A stretch of DNA of 60,470 nucleotides from Microbacterium azadirachtae (lineage in GTDB: Bacteria; Actinomycetota; Actinomycetes; Actinomycetales; Microbacteriaceae), in NCBI RefSeq assembly GCF_000956545.1, contig NZ_JYIT01000064.1:1-60470 (forward strand), given 5' to 3'. Positions 7,733-18,290 of this stretch are shown here, piece after piece. The translations under genes and the position numbers were made by a program. Every line of letters begins with the position of its first letter. Position 1 is the stretch's first letter. The notes beneath the pieces are model-generated. The model saw only the letters and a list, made by a program, of their open reading frames with translations, did not search any database and was not told the DNA's origin.

Positions 7733-9145
7733 ATGGCACGAGAGTTCGGGCCTGTGATGGGCCGCCGTGATCTTCTGCGGCTCGGAGGCTACGGCCTCGC
7801 GAGCGCCGCACTGCTGGGGATGGGTGCGGGTCTGACGGGCTGCGCCCCCTCCGGCGGCGGGTCTCAGAGCGGCACCCTGACGATGCTGTACTTCGGCGAT
7901 CAGAAGTCGGCCACCACCCTGCAGAACGCCCTCCAGCCCAAGGTCAAGAAGATCGACAAGGATCTCTCGCTGAAGGTCAGCGCGATCAACGGCAAGGACT
8001 GGAACGACTTCCTCGCCAAGGTCCTCACCCTCATCGCGTCGGGTCAGGCGCCCGACATCGTGAGCGTCGCCACCGAGGGCCTGCAGCTGATGGTCGGCAA
8101 GAAGCTGATCACCCCGCTGGACAGCTACGTCACCAAGGACATGTCGACGCTGAAGTCGAGCTACTTCAACGACATCCATCCGGCGCTCATCGAGGCCATG
8201 ATGGTCGACGGGCATCTCTACAACATGCCGGACAGCTTCAACGCGGGGAGCATGTTCTACAACTCCGACGTGCTGCAGAAGGCGGGCGCCGCGGCCCCCG
8301 CCGCGGGCTGGACGATCGACGATTTCCACTCCACGGCGGAGAAGATCTCGAAGCTGGGCGGCGACATCCTGCCGTTCGACTGGGTGGTGCGCCTCTGGGG
8401 CAGTTGGACCTCGTTCCTCTACGCCAACGACGGCAACCTCATCGAAGAGGGCAAGTACGGCGGCGGCGACTGGCTGTGGAGCAAGGCGTACGAAGCCGGC
8501 GACAAGAGCATCGAGGGCCGCAAGGGCGGATGGAAGTGGGGGGCGCCGACGGCGAACTCCGACGCCGCGATCGAGGCCCTCCAGTACGTCATCGATCTGC
8601 AGAAGGCCGGCTACTCGCCCTCGCCCGACGTGGGCGGCGGCGGCACCCTGCAGGGGCTGTTCTCGTCCGGCCGCATCGGCATGACGATCGGCGGCGGGTT
8701 CTGGGCCGGGGGTCTGCACAACGCAGGCATGAAGGACGGCAGCTTCGAGGTGCAGGCCTTCCCGACGTGGAAGAGCAACAAGTCGCTCTTCGGCACGGGC
8801 GGGTACTCGATCTTCGAGTCGTCGAAGAAGAAGGACGCCGCGTGGGAGGTCATCAAGATGATGATCGAGGCCGAGACCTTCGACATCATGTTCCCGGGCA
8901 ACATCACCACCACGGGACGCAAGTCGCTGATGACCGCCGAACGCTACGCGAGCACCGGTCCGAAGAACTGGCAGGTGTTCTACGACCAGCTCGACGGCTC
9001 CGTCCCGATCTCGGCGCCCTCGTACTACAACGCCCTCGCGACCTCGCTCAACCAGCGCACGACCGAGGCGATCTCCTCCGGGAACGCGAAGGCCGCGCTC
9101 GACGCGATGCAGTCGGACCTGGAGAAGGTGGCGAAGGGCAGCTGA
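7733..9145 (+). CDS. Sugar ABC transporter substrate-binding lipoprotein
   Basis: 470 residues from the ATG at 7733, chosen over the in-frame TTG 3 bases earlier because of the spacing to GAGGAG. The N-terminus has a twin-arginine-like pair R11-R12 (MGRRDLLRLGG), a hydrophobic core and a lipobox LTGC with C37, so it is an exported lipoprotein, probably by Tat. The rest is a cluster B extracellular solute-binding family 1 fold (LTMLYFGDQ..., later GGFWAGG and TGGYSIF). It should capture fructo-oligosaccharides for the two permeases that follow. The ATPase is absent from the locus, so a shared MsmK/MalK-type ATPase elsewhere must be used. Confidence 0.92.
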   Translation: MAREFGPVMGRRDLLRLGGYGLASAALLGMGAGLTGCAPSGGGSQSGTLTMLYFGDQKSATTLQNALQPKVKKIDKDLSLKVSAINGKDWNDFLAKVLTLIASGQAPDIVSVATEGLQLMVGKKLITPLDSYVTKDMSTLKSSYFNDIHPALIEAMMVDGHLYNMPDSFNAGSMFYNSDVLQKAGAAAPAAGWTIDDFHSTAEKISKLGGDILPFDWVVRLWGSWTSFLYANDGNLIEEGKYGGGDWLWSKAYEAGDKSIEGRKGGWKWGAPTANSDAAIEALQYVIDLQKAGYSPSPDVGGGGTLQGLFSSGRIGMTIGGGFWAGGLHNAGMKDGSFEVQAFPTWKSNKSLFGTGGYSIFESSKKKDAAWEVIKMMIEAETFDIMFPGNITTTGRKSLMTAERYASTGPKNWQVFYDQLDGSVPISAPSYYNALATSLNQRTTEAISSGNAKAALDAMQSDLEKVAKGS

Positions 9146-10116
9146 TGTCCGCCCCCGTCTCCGCCCCGCACGCGGTCCTGCGTGTCTCGTCGCGCGAGGT
9201 GAAGCCTCCTCGGCCCGTCCGCCGCCCCGGTGCGCGGCGGGCGGCCCGGAGGGAGGGGATGTTCGGCTACGCGATGATCGCGCTGTCGATGCTGTTCGTG
9301 ACGGTGTTCACGTTCATCCCGATCCTCGCTTCGCTCGGCCTGTCGTTCTTCCACTGGGACGTCATCTCCCCGCCCACCTGGGCGGGGCTGGAGAACTACC
9401 GGAGGTTCTTCACGGACGCTCCCGTGCTGCAGTCCTTCGGTGTCACGATCGTCATGGCGATCGCGATCGTCGCCCTGCAGCTCACGATCGGACTCTTCCT
9501 GGCGGTCCTCGTGAACCAGCGGACATCCACCTTCGGCAGGACGTTCTTCCGCACGGCGTTCTACCTGCCGCTGCTCGCCTCGACGGCGGCTGTCGCGATC
9601 TTCATGGGCTACCTGTTCGACGCGAAGTTCGGCGCGATCAACTACTACCTCGGCCTCCTCGGGATGTCGGGCGTGCCGTGGCTGACCAGCCCCTTCGGTG
9701 CGCAGGTGACGATCGTGCTGATCGTGGTCTGGCAGCAGGTCGGCTTCACCTTCGTGCTGTTCGTCTCGGCCCTCATGGCGGTGCCGACGGACGTGCTCGA
9801 GGCGTCGTCGATCGACGGCGCAGGCCCGCTGCGCACGCTGTTCCGGATCAAGATCCCGTTGATCAGCCCCACGATCCTCTTCGCCGCGGTGATCGCGTTC
9901 ATCAACGCGATGCAGCTGTTCGACCAGCCCTTCATCATGACCAAGGGCGGGCCGGGCACGGCCACCACGACCGCGACCATCTCGATGTACCAGACCGGGT
10001 TCCAGAATCTGCAGTTCGGCTACTCCTCGGCGATCGCGATCATCCTCCTCCTGCTGATCCTCGCGATCACCGGGATCCAGTTCCTCGCCTCCCGGAAGCT
10101 GGTGTTCTACCAATGA
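9145..10116 (+). CDS. Sugar ABC transporter permease, MalF-type
   Basis: 323 residues with the ATG overlapping the binding-protein stop. A basic N-terminal tail of about 40 residues precedes six predicted membrane helices. The EAA loop that contacts the ATPase is visible as LEASSIDGAGPLRTLFRIKIP. It is the first of two permease subunits of a carbohydrate CUT1 importer. Its stop overlaps the next permease start (ATGA). Confidence 0.93.
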   Translation: MSAPVSAPHAVLRVSSREVKPPRPVRRPGARRAARREGMFGYAMIALSMLFVTVFTFIPILASLGLSFFHWDVISPPTWAGLENYRRFFTDAPVLQSFGVTIVMAIAIVALQLTIGLFLAVLVNQRTSTFGRTFFRTAFYLPLLASTAAVAIFMGYLFDAKFGAINYYLGLLGMSGVPWLTSPFGAQVTIVLIVVWQQVGFTFVLFVSALMAVPTDVLEASSIDGAGPLRTLFRIKIPLISPTILFAAVIAFINAMQLFDQPFIMTKGGPGTATTTATISMYQTGFQNLQFGYSSAIAIILLLLILAITGIQFLASRKLVFYQ

Positions 10117-11000
10117 GCGCGACATCCCTGATCGTGACGGGCCGCCGCCGGCGGCCCCGGAGCGGCGGCCCCGGAGCCCGCTTCTGGAGTCTCGGCAAGA
10201 TCGCCGGCCTGATCGCCCTGATCGTCGCCGCCGTGTTCGCCCTCGGTCCTCTGCTGTGGACGGTGACGACATCGTTGCGCTCGCCGTCGCAGGCGTTCGA
10301 CAATCCGCCGCAGTGGATCCCGTTCGACGCCGACTTCAGCAACTACGCGGCGGTGTTCGACCAGATCCCGATCGGGCAGTTCTTCCTGAACAGCACGATC
10401 GTGACGCTGCTGATCGTTGTCGGTCAGACGATCACCTGCACGCTGAGCGGGTACGCGTTCGCGATGATCTCGTTCCCCGGCAAGAACGTGATCTTCGGGG
10501 CGTTCCTGGCGACCATGATGGTGCCGCTGCAGACGATCATCATCCCGGTGTTCCTCATCGTGAAGTCGCTGGGCCTCCAGGACGGTCTCGGTTCCCTGAT
10601 CGTCCCGGCGCTGGGCAGCGCCTTCGGCACGTTCCTGATGCGGCAGTACTTCATGCAGATGCCCAGGGAGCTCGGCGAGGCCGCGCGGATCGACGGTGCG
10701 ACGCAGTTCGGCGTGTTCTTCCACGTGTACGCGCGGATGGCGGCGCCGGCGATCTCGACGCTCGCGATCCTGAACTTCTCGGGGTTCTGGGCCGAGTTCT
10801 ACCGGCCCCTGATCTTCCTGCAGGATCAGAGCACCTTCACCCTGCCGCTCGGCCTGGTCGGCCTGCAGGGGAACCTGGGCACCGGATCGATCTCGGTCGT
10901 CCTCGCCGGCGTGGTGCTCTCGATGATCCCGAGCGTGCTGCTGTTCATCGTCGCCCAGCGCTACTTCATCGCGGGCGTGACCGCGGGCTCGTCCCGCTAG
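10113..11000 (+). CDS. Sugar ABC transporter permease, MalG-type
   Basis: 295 residues with about six membrane helices. The EAA loop reads LGEAARIDGATQFGVFFHVY. It pairs with the preceding permease to form the membrane channel. A short basic N-terminus (RRRRPRSGGPG) stays in the cytoplasm. It is followed by an 88-base spacer and then the first glycosidase. Confidence 0.93.
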   Translation: MSATSLIVTGRRRRPRSGGPGARFWSLGKIAGLIALIVAAVFALGPLLWTVTTSLRSPSQAFDNPPQWIPFDADFSNYAAVFDQIPIGQFFLNSTIVTLLIVVGQTITCTLSGYAFAMISFPGKNVIFGAFLATMMVPLQTIIIPVFLIVKSLGLQDGLGSLIVPALGSAFGTFLMRQYFMQMPRELGEAARIDGATQFGVFFHVYARMAAPAISTLAILNFSGFWAEFYRPLIFLQDQSTFTLPLGLVGLQGNLGTGSISVVLAGVVLSMIPSVLLFIVAQRYFIAGVTAGSSR

Positions 11001-11088
11001 CACCCCCGCTCTCGTCCCCGACACGATCGAGGCGCCCCGCCCGGGGCGCGCTCGTCCCTTCCCGACCACCCGAAACGGAGCAGTCCCG

Positions 11089-12501
11089 ATGACCGACACC
11101 GTCTTCTTCCGTCCCGACGGAGGCTGGGTCGGAGATGTCATCCCGTTCCAGCGTGATGGCGTCTTCCACCTCTGGTACCTCTTCGACGACAGAGAAGTGC
11201 CGAAGACCGGCATGCCGTGGCATCTCGTCACGACGACCGACTTCGTGCACTTCGAGGATCGCGGTCTCGCGGTGCCCAGCGGCGGCCCGGACGCCGAGGA
11301 CTTCAACGTCTACACCGGATCCGTGGTGATCGACGACGACGGGGTCGCGCACCTGTTCTCCACCGCCCAGAACCCGACGCGGCGGGGCGCCGACGGGCGC
11401 CCGCTGCAGCTGGTCGCGCATGCCGTCAGCACCACCGGACTGGAGGGATGGATCAAGCATCCGGAGCTCACGGTGGGCGCCCCCGAGGGGTACGAGACGG
11501 GGGACTGGCGCGATCCGTTCGTGTTCCGCGACGGCGACCGCTGGCGGATGCTGGTCGCCGCCCGGCACTCCGACGGGCCGGAGCGCCGGCGCGGCACGAT
11601 CGCGCAGCTCACCTCGACGGATCTCGATTCGTGGCTCCCCATCGAGCCCCTCTGGGACCCGCGTCGATACATCGCCCACGAGTGCCCGGACGTGTTCCGG
11701 TGGGGCGAGTGGTGGTACCTGGTGTACTCGGAGTTCTCCGACGCGTTCTGCACGCGCTACCGGATCGCGCGCTCCCTGGACGGGCCGTGGCTCGCGCCGG
11801 ACGACGACACGGTCGACGCCCGCTCGTTCTACGCGGCCAAGACGGTCGAGCGCGACGGACGCCGCTTCTTCGTCGGCTGGATCGCCACCCGGGAGGGCCA
11901 CGCCGACGGCGGAGCATGGCAGTGGGCCGGGACGATGTCGACCCTCGAGGCGACGCAGCGTGCGGACGGCAGCCTGGCGTTCCACCTGCCGGACGAGTTC
12001 CTCGGATCCTTCACCGTGCCCGTGGCCTCCGGCGTGCCGGTGCCCGCGCGTCTGGACGGCACGGACCGCTTCGTGCAGAGCATCGGCGACCTCGACCTCC
12101 CCGACACCTGCCTGCTGACCGCCGAGTTCGACATCGCCGACGGAACAGAGGAGGTCGGGATCCTGCTCCGCGCCACGGCCGACGGCGAGGAGGCGGGAGC
12201 GATCCGGCTCGAGCCGCGTCGCCACCGGGTGGTGTTCGATCGCTGGCCCCGCACCCGCACCGGCGACGAGCAGTGGCAGATCTCCGGCGACGTGCCGTTC
12301 GTGCTCGAGCGTCCCTGCCCGCTGCCGGCGGGCCGGCATCGGGTCGAGGTCGTCGTTTCCGGCGACATCCTCGTCGCGGTCGTCGACCGCCGCGTGGCGC
12401 TGAGCACCCGCCTGTATCGGCGGGCCGGGGAGCGCGTCGGGGTGTTCGTCAACGGAGGGGCCGCCGACCTGGTGTCCCTCGAGATCCGCACGCGCCCATG
12501 A
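11089..12501 (+). CDS. GH32 family glycoside hydrolase, divergent branch
   Basis: 470 residues, no signal peptide. It keeps the three acidic residues of the GH32/GH68 active site: D16 in GWVGDVIPF (nucleophile), D142 in WRDPFVF (transition-state stabiliser) and E198 in HECPDVF (acid/base). The first motif departs from the usual NDPNG of invertases. The C-terminal part (about 310-470) is a beta-sandwich. It should cleave a fructosyl oligosaccharide after import. Substrate specificity may differ from the following GH32 enzyme. Cytoplasmic location follows from the missing signal and the ABC importer upstream. RBS GGAG lies just before the ATG. Confidence 0.85.
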   Translation: MTDTVFFRPDGGWVGDVIPFQRDGVFHLWYLFDDREVPKTGMPWHLVTTTDFVHFEDRGLAVPSGGPDAEDFNVYTGSVVIDDDGVAHLFSTAQNPTRRGADGRPLQLVAHAVSTTGLEGWIKHPELTVGAPEGYETGDWRDPFVFRDGDRWRMLVAARHSDGPERRRGTIAQLTSTDLDSWLPIEPLWDPRRYIAHECPDVFRWGEWWYLVYSEFSDAFCTRYRIARSLDGPWLAPDDDTVDARSFYAAKTVERDGRRFFVGWIATREGHADGGAWQWAGTMSTLEATQRADGSLAFHLPDEFLGSFTVPVASGVPVPARLDGTDRFVQSIGDLDLPDTCLLTAEFDIADGTEEVGILLRATADGEEAGAIRLEPRRHRVVFDRWPRTRTGDEQWQISGDVPFVLERPCPLPAGRHRVEVVVSGDILVAVVDRRVALSTRLYRRAGERVGVFVNGGAADLVSLEIRTRP

Positions 12502-13991
12502 CGACATCCGCGCTGGAGGCCTCGCCCGTGACACGTCCGCTCATCCACTTCTCCTCGGCCCGCAACTGGCTGAACGATCCCAACGGCCTGATCTTCCACG
12601 ACGGTCGCTACCACCTGTACTTCCAGTACAACCCGAACGGCGCCGAGCACGGATACATGAGCTGGGGTCACGCCTCGAGCCGGGATCTCGTGCGGTGGGA
12701 GGAGCACCCCGTCGCGCTGCGGTACACCTCGGAGCACGAGATCTTCTCGGGTTCCGCGGTGTTCGACGCGCGCGACACCAGCGGCCTCGGCGTCGACGGC
12801 CAACCGCCCCTGATCGCCGTGTTCACGCTCGCTGATCAGACGGGCGGACATCAGTCGCAGGGGATCGCCTCGAGCGCGGACGGCGGAGAGACCTGGGCGA
12901 TGCACGCCGGCAATCCTGTCCTGGACCGCGGTTCGGCCGACTTCCGCGACCCCAAGGTGTTCCGCTACACGGGCGCCGCGGGCGAGTACTGGGTGATGGT
13001 GGCCGTCGAAGCGGTCGAGCGCAAGGTCGTGCTCTACCGCTCGGCGGATCTGCGGCACTGGGAGTTCCTGTCCGACTACGGGCCGCGCGGCACGGCTCTC
13101 GGGGTGTGGGAGTGCCCAGACCTGTTCCCGCTGGCGGTGGACGGCGATCCGGACGACGTGCGCTGGGTGCTGATCATCAGCATGAACCCCGGCGGCCTGG
13201 CCGGCGGGTCGGGGACGATGTACGTCATCGGCTCCTTCGACGGCGTGCGCTTCGTCCCCGACGCCCCGGTCCCGGACGTCGCTCCGGGAGACGAGACGGG
13301 CGCCGCCGAGCTGGCGGCCCTGGACTGGATCGACTACGGCCGGGACTGCTACGCGGGAGTCACGTTCTCGGGACTCCCGGACGACGAGCGGACGCTCATC
13401 GCCTGGATGAGCAACTGGGAGTACGCCGGGGCGATGCCGCCCGCAGGGCCCGAGCCGCAGCGCGGAGCGATGACGCTGGCGCGACGGCTGTCGCTCGTGA
13501 CCGCGGGCGGGCGGATCCGGCTGCGTCAGGACCCGGTCGGCCCCGCGGTGGTGCCGATCGTGGCGATCACGGGTGCCGAGGTGCGGCCGGGTGCGCCGCG
13601 GATCCTCGATGCGCCTCCGGTGGCGCGGATCCGGCTGCGGCTCCGGCTGGACGACGGCGCCTCCGCCGAGCTGCGCCTCGGCGACGGCGCCGCACCGATC
13701 GCGATCCTGCGCGTGCGCGACGGGGAGCTCTCCCTGGATCGCCGGGTCGGCGCCGCGGGGCTCCCGGAAGCGTTCGGCAGCGTAGAGCACCTGCCCCTGC
13801 AGCCGGGCGGACTCGACGCCATGCTCTGGCTGGACCACGGGTCGATCGAGGTCTTCGCCGATGACGGGACCGCCGTGCTCACGGACAGACTCGCCGACCG
13901 GACGTGCTCGCGCTTCGAGGTGCGCGCGGTGAGCGGTAGTGTGCGGATCGACGAACTCGTCGTCGAGGCGGGAGAGGGGCTCCAGGCATGA
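12498..13991 (+). CDS. GH32 beta-fructosidase (levanase/sucrose-6-phosphate hydrolase type)
   Basis: 497 residues, with the ATG overlapping the previous stop by 4 bases. Canonical GH32 motifs are all present: WLNDPNG with D27 as nucleophile, FRDPKVF with D151, and WECPDLF with E205 as acid/base, plus FSGSAV. A C-terminal GH32 beta-sandwich module ends in GSIEVFADDG. There is no signal peptide, so it works inside the cell on imported fructans, levan oligosaccharides, sucrose or inulin fragments. It is translationally coupled to the kinase that would phosphorylate the released fructose. Confidence 0.92.
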   Translation: MTTSALEASPVTRPLIHFSSARNWLNDPNGLIFHDGRYHLYFQYNPNGAEHGYMSWGHASSRDLVRWEEHPVALRYTSEHEIFSGSAVFDARDTSGLGVDGQPPLIAVFTLADQTGGHQSQGIASSADGGETWAMHAGNPVLDRGSADFRDPKVFRYTGAAGEYWVMVAVEAVERKVVLYRSADLRHWEFLSDYGPRGTALGVWECPDLFPLAVDGDPDDVRWVLIISMNPGGLAGGSGTMYVIGSFDGVRFVPDAPVPDVAPGDETGAAELAALDWIDYGRDCYAGVTFSGLPDDERTLIAWMSNWEYAGAMPPAGPEPQRGAMTLARRLSLVTAGGRIRLRQDPVGPAVVPIVAITGAEVRPGAPRILDAPPVARIRLRLRLDDGASAELRLGDGAAPIAILRVRDGELSLDRRVGAAGLPEAFGSVEHLPLQPGGLDAMLWLDHGSIEVFADDGTAVLTDRLADRTCSRFEVRAVSGSVRIDELVVEAGEGLQA

Positions 13992-14926
13992 ACCAGGCGC
14001 GGATCGCGGTGATCGGGGAGGCGCTCGTCGACATCGTCGTCGGTGGTGGGGCCCATGCGGGCGGGTCGCCGATGAACGTGGCCGTCGGCCTCGCACGGCT
14101 CGGCCGGCCGCCGGTGCTGCACGCCAGGATCGGCGACGACGCGTACGGGGATCTGATCCGTGCGCACCTCGCGGAGGACCGCGTCGGCGTCGGGGCGCAC
14201 ACGCTCGTCGACGGTCCGTCGTGGACGGCGACCGCGACGATCGCCGAGGACGGCAGTGCCGAGTACGACTTCGCGCTGGCCGGCGAGATCGCGGTGCCGG
14301 AACTGGACGAGCTCGCCCTCGTGCACACCGGATCGATCGGCGCGCTGCGCGAGCCGGGTTCGAGCGCTCTGCTCGCGGCCTACCGCGACGCGCCCGCGGG
14401 CACGCTGAGATCGTTCGACCCGAACATCCGCGCCGACGTCATCGGCCCGGCGGACGCCGCACGCCGGCGGGTCTTCGAGCTCGCCGCGGCCTCGCAGGTC
14501 GTCAAGCTCAGCGACGAGGACGCCGCGTGGCTGCGGCCCGGCGCGAGCCTCGAGGACGTCCTGGACGCGCTCGCCGAAGGCGGCACGCGCTTCGTCGTGA
14601 TCACGCGCGGCGCGCAGGGAGCCGTGGCGCTCGTCGACGGCGTGCGGTACGAGCGTCCCGCCGTGAGAGTGGACGTCGTCGACACGATCGGCGCCGGCGA
14701 CGCGTTCATGTCCGGGTTGCTGTTCGGCCTGCTGCGCGACGGCACGGACCGCCTGCTCGTGGACGGCGCGCCGATCCCGGCGGAGGACGTCGTCGCGGCG
14801 CTGGACACGGCGCTCGTGTCCGGCGCGATCACGGTGTCGCGCGCCGGTGCCAACCCGCCGCGCCCGGCCGAGCTCGAGGAACGTCTCGACGCGACGCGCG
14901 CCGTGTCCGACGGTGACGGCCGCTGA
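13988..14926 (+). CDS. PfkB-family fructokinase
   Basis: 312 residues. The N-terminal PfkB signature region is GEALVDIVVGGGAHAGGSPMNVA. The C-terminal signature DTIGAGDAFMSG holds the catalytic Asp and anion hole. It closes the fructan operon and is coupled by a 4-base overlap to the GH32 gene, so phosphorylation of free fructose to fructose-6-phosphate is the natural role. Other hexoses cannot be excluded. Confidence 0.9.
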   Translation: MNQARIAVIGEALVDIVVGGGAHAGGSPMNVAVGLARLGRPPVLHARIGDDAYGDLIRAHLAEDRVGVGAHTLVDGPSWTATATIAEDGSAEYDFALAGEIAVPELDELALVHTGSIGALREPGSSALLAAYRDAPAGTLRSFDPNIRADVIGPADAARRRVFELAAASQVVKLSDEDAAWLRPGASLEDVLDALAEGGTRFVVITRGAQGAVALVDGVRYERPAVRVDVVDTIGAGDAFMSGLLFGLLRDGTDRLLVDGAPIPAEDVVAALDTALVSGAITVSRAGANPPRPAELEERLDATRAVSDGDGR

Positions 14927-14941
14927 TCCGGCTGATAGGAT
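14913..14941 (+). promoter_or_regulatory. pyrG promoter (leaderless type)
   Basis: GTGACG (14913-14918) and TAGGAT (14936-14941) are 17 bases apart. The -10 ends 8 bases before the GTG start of pyrG, so transcription should begin at or within a couple of bases of the start codon. The -35 overlaps the 3' end of the kinase gene. Confidence 0.55.
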
Positions 14942-14943
14942 AA

Positions 14944-16638
<1,695 letters not shown>

Positions 16639-16639
16639 C

Positions 16640-17236
16640 GTGAGCGACTCCGGCACCGCGCCGCAGGACGAGACGTTCGAGCCCGAGGTGCTCGAGAGCC
16701 GCGAGGTCTACCGCGGCGCGGTGTGGAGCGTGCGTGAGGACCGAGTCCGGTACGGTGACGGCGAGATCGTGCGGCAGTACATCGATCACAGCGGAGCCGT
16801 CGCGGTCGTCGCGATGGACGAGGAAGGGCGGGTGCTGCTGATCCAGCAGTACCGGCATCCGATCCGCGAGCGCGACTGGGAGCTGCCGGCAGGACTGCTC
16901 GATGTCGTCGGCGAGGATCCCATGGCCGCCGCGCGCCGGGAGCTCGCCGAGGAGGCCGACCTGACGGCGTCGGGCTGGGAGCCGCTCGTGTCGACGTACA
17001 CGACGCCCGGCAGCAACTCGGAGATCATCCACATCTACCTGGCGACGGGGCTGGCCGCGGCCGACGAGGCGTTCGCGCGCACCGACGAGGAGGCGGACAT
17101 CCGCCTCGCCTGGGTGCCGCTCGCCGAGGCCGCGGATGCGGTCGTGGCGGGGCGCCTGCACAACGGGATCCTCGCGGTCGGTGTGCTGGCCGCGGAACGG
17201 CGCCTGTCGTCGGGACGGGCCCGCCGCGAGGCCTGA
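16640..17236 (+). CDS. NUDIX hydrolase, ADP-ribose pyrophosphatase type
   Basis: 198 residues from the GTG just after the pyrG stop. The Nudix box reads [21 protein letters not shown], with the RELAEE core at its end. The upstream ELPAG and the downstream [17 protein letters not shown] match the ADP-ribose pyrophosphatase (NudF-like) group, which splits ADP-ribose to AMP and ribose-5-phosphate. It is placed between pyrG and xerD as in many relatives. Confidence 0.88.
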   Translation: MSDSGTAPQDETFEPEVLESREVYRGAVWSVREDRVRYGDGEIVRQYIDHSGAVAVVAMDEEGRVLLIQQYRHPIRERDWELPAGLLDVVGEDPMAAARRELAEEADLTASGWEPLVSTYTTPGSNSEIIHIYLATGLAAADEAFARTDEEADIRLAWVPLAEAADAVVAGRLHNGILAVGVLAAERRLSSGRARREA

Positions 17237-17253
17237 CGTGCGGGAGGCCTGAG

Positions 17254-18156
17254 GTGCAGCTCGACCGCGCGCTCGACGCGTACCTGCGGCATGTGACGAT
17301 CGAGCGCGGCCTTGCCGAGCACACCCTCGCCGCCTATCGTCGAGACCTCGGCGGCTACCTGGCGTGGCTCGGCGAGCAGGGCATCGACGACACCGAGGCG
17401 ATCACCCCGGAGGTCGTCGCCGCCTTCGCCGCGGAGCGCGCGAGCGCCGAGCCGCCGCCGGCGGCGTCGAGCCTCGCGCGCCTGCAGTCCTCGGTGCGGG
17501 GCTGGCACCGCTTCCTCGCGCGGGAGGGCGTCGCCGTGGCGGACCCCAGTGCGCGGCTGCGCCCGCCCAAGCAGCCCCGCCGTCTGCCCAAGGCCCTCAC
17601 GATCGACCAGGTCGAGCGTCTGCTCGCCGCGCCCTCGGCGGACGAGCCGATCGGGATCCGCGATCGGGCGCTGCTCGAGCTGCTCTACGCGACCGGCGCC
17701 CGCGTCTCCGAAGCGATCTCGCTGGACGTCGACGACCTGGCGCACGGCGATGTGCTGCGCCTGCGCGGCAAGGGATCCAAGGAGCGCATCGTTCCCGTGG
17801 GATCGTTCGCGCGGGCGGCGGTGGACGCCTACCTCACCCGGGTGCGTCCTGCTCTGGCGAGCTCGGGGCGCGCCTCGGCGAAGCTGTTCCTCGGCGCCAG
17901 GGGGGCGCCGCTCAGCCGACAGAGCGCATGGCTGATCATCCGCGCCGCGGCCGAGCGGGCGCAGATCACGACGGAGATCTCGCCGCATACACTGCGGCAC
18001 TCGTTCGCCACGCACCTGCTCCAGGGCGGCGCCGACGTGCGCGTCGTGCAGGAGCTGCTCGGGCACGCCTCGGTCGCGACGACGCAGATCTACACCCACG
18101 TGTCTGTGGACACGCTCCGTGACGTGTACGTGACCGCGCATCCCCGGGCGCGCTGA
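17254..18156 (+). CDS. xerD: Site-specific tyrosine recombinase XerD
   Basis: 300 residues from GTG 17254, after GGAGG at 17242-17246. The N-terminal SAM-like core-binding domain covers 1-100. The catalytic domain has R150 (TGARVSE), K173 (RGKGSKER), H245 and R248 (HTLRHS), H271 (LGHAS) and the nucleophile Y280. Length and motif spacing are those of XerD, which with XerC resolves chromosome dimers at dif. In many actinobacteria parA/scpAB follow directly; here six catabolic genes lie between. Confidence 0.93.
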   Translation: MQLDRALDAYLRHVTIERGLAEHTLAAYRRDLGGYLAWLGEQGIDDTEAITPEVVAAFAAERASAEPPPAASSLARLQSSVRGWHRFLAREGVAVADPSARLRPPKQPRRLPKALTIDQVERLLAAPSADEPIGIRDRALLELLYATGARVSEAISLDVDDLAHGDVLRLRGKGSKERIVPVGSFARAAVDAYLTRVRPALASSGRASAKLFLGARGAPLSRQSAWLIIRAAAERAQITTEISPHTLRHSFATHLLQGGADVRVVQELLGHASVATTQIYTHVSVDTLRDVYVTAHPRAR

Positions 18157-18203
18157 CGTGTCGGGGGAGGTCCCGCGTGTTTCCGGCGTGTGACATCTCA
18201 AAA

Positions 18204-18219
18204 GGTTTGAAGTCAGACC
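18204..18219. promoter_or_regulatory. Putative FadR-type operator upstream of the permease
   Basis: GGTTTGAAGTCAGACC is an inverted repeat of GGTYTG arms around AAGT, with one mismatch, abutting the -35 TTGACA (18221-18226). It resembles GNTR/FadR-subfamily sites (TGGTNNGACCA style). The only regulator in the cluster is the FadR-type gene at 19846, so autoregulation of the cluster is the likely use. Confidence 0.5.
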
Positions 18220-18220
18220 A

Positions 18221-18250
18221 TTGACAGTGAAGGAGTCGAGTCGCCAGAAT
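18221..18250 (+). promoter_or_regulatory. Promoter of the amine/amino-alcohol cluster
   Basis: TTGACA at 18221-18226 is a consensus -35. CAGAAT at 18245-18250 follows after 18 bases as -10. The permease ATG is 41 bases downstream, with a GAAAGCAGG-type ribosome site. The operator-like palindrome lies immediately upstream. Confidence 0.6.
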
Positions 18251-18290
18251 CGCTGCACACGCTCCCTCCACTGAAAGCAGGCAGCACTCC

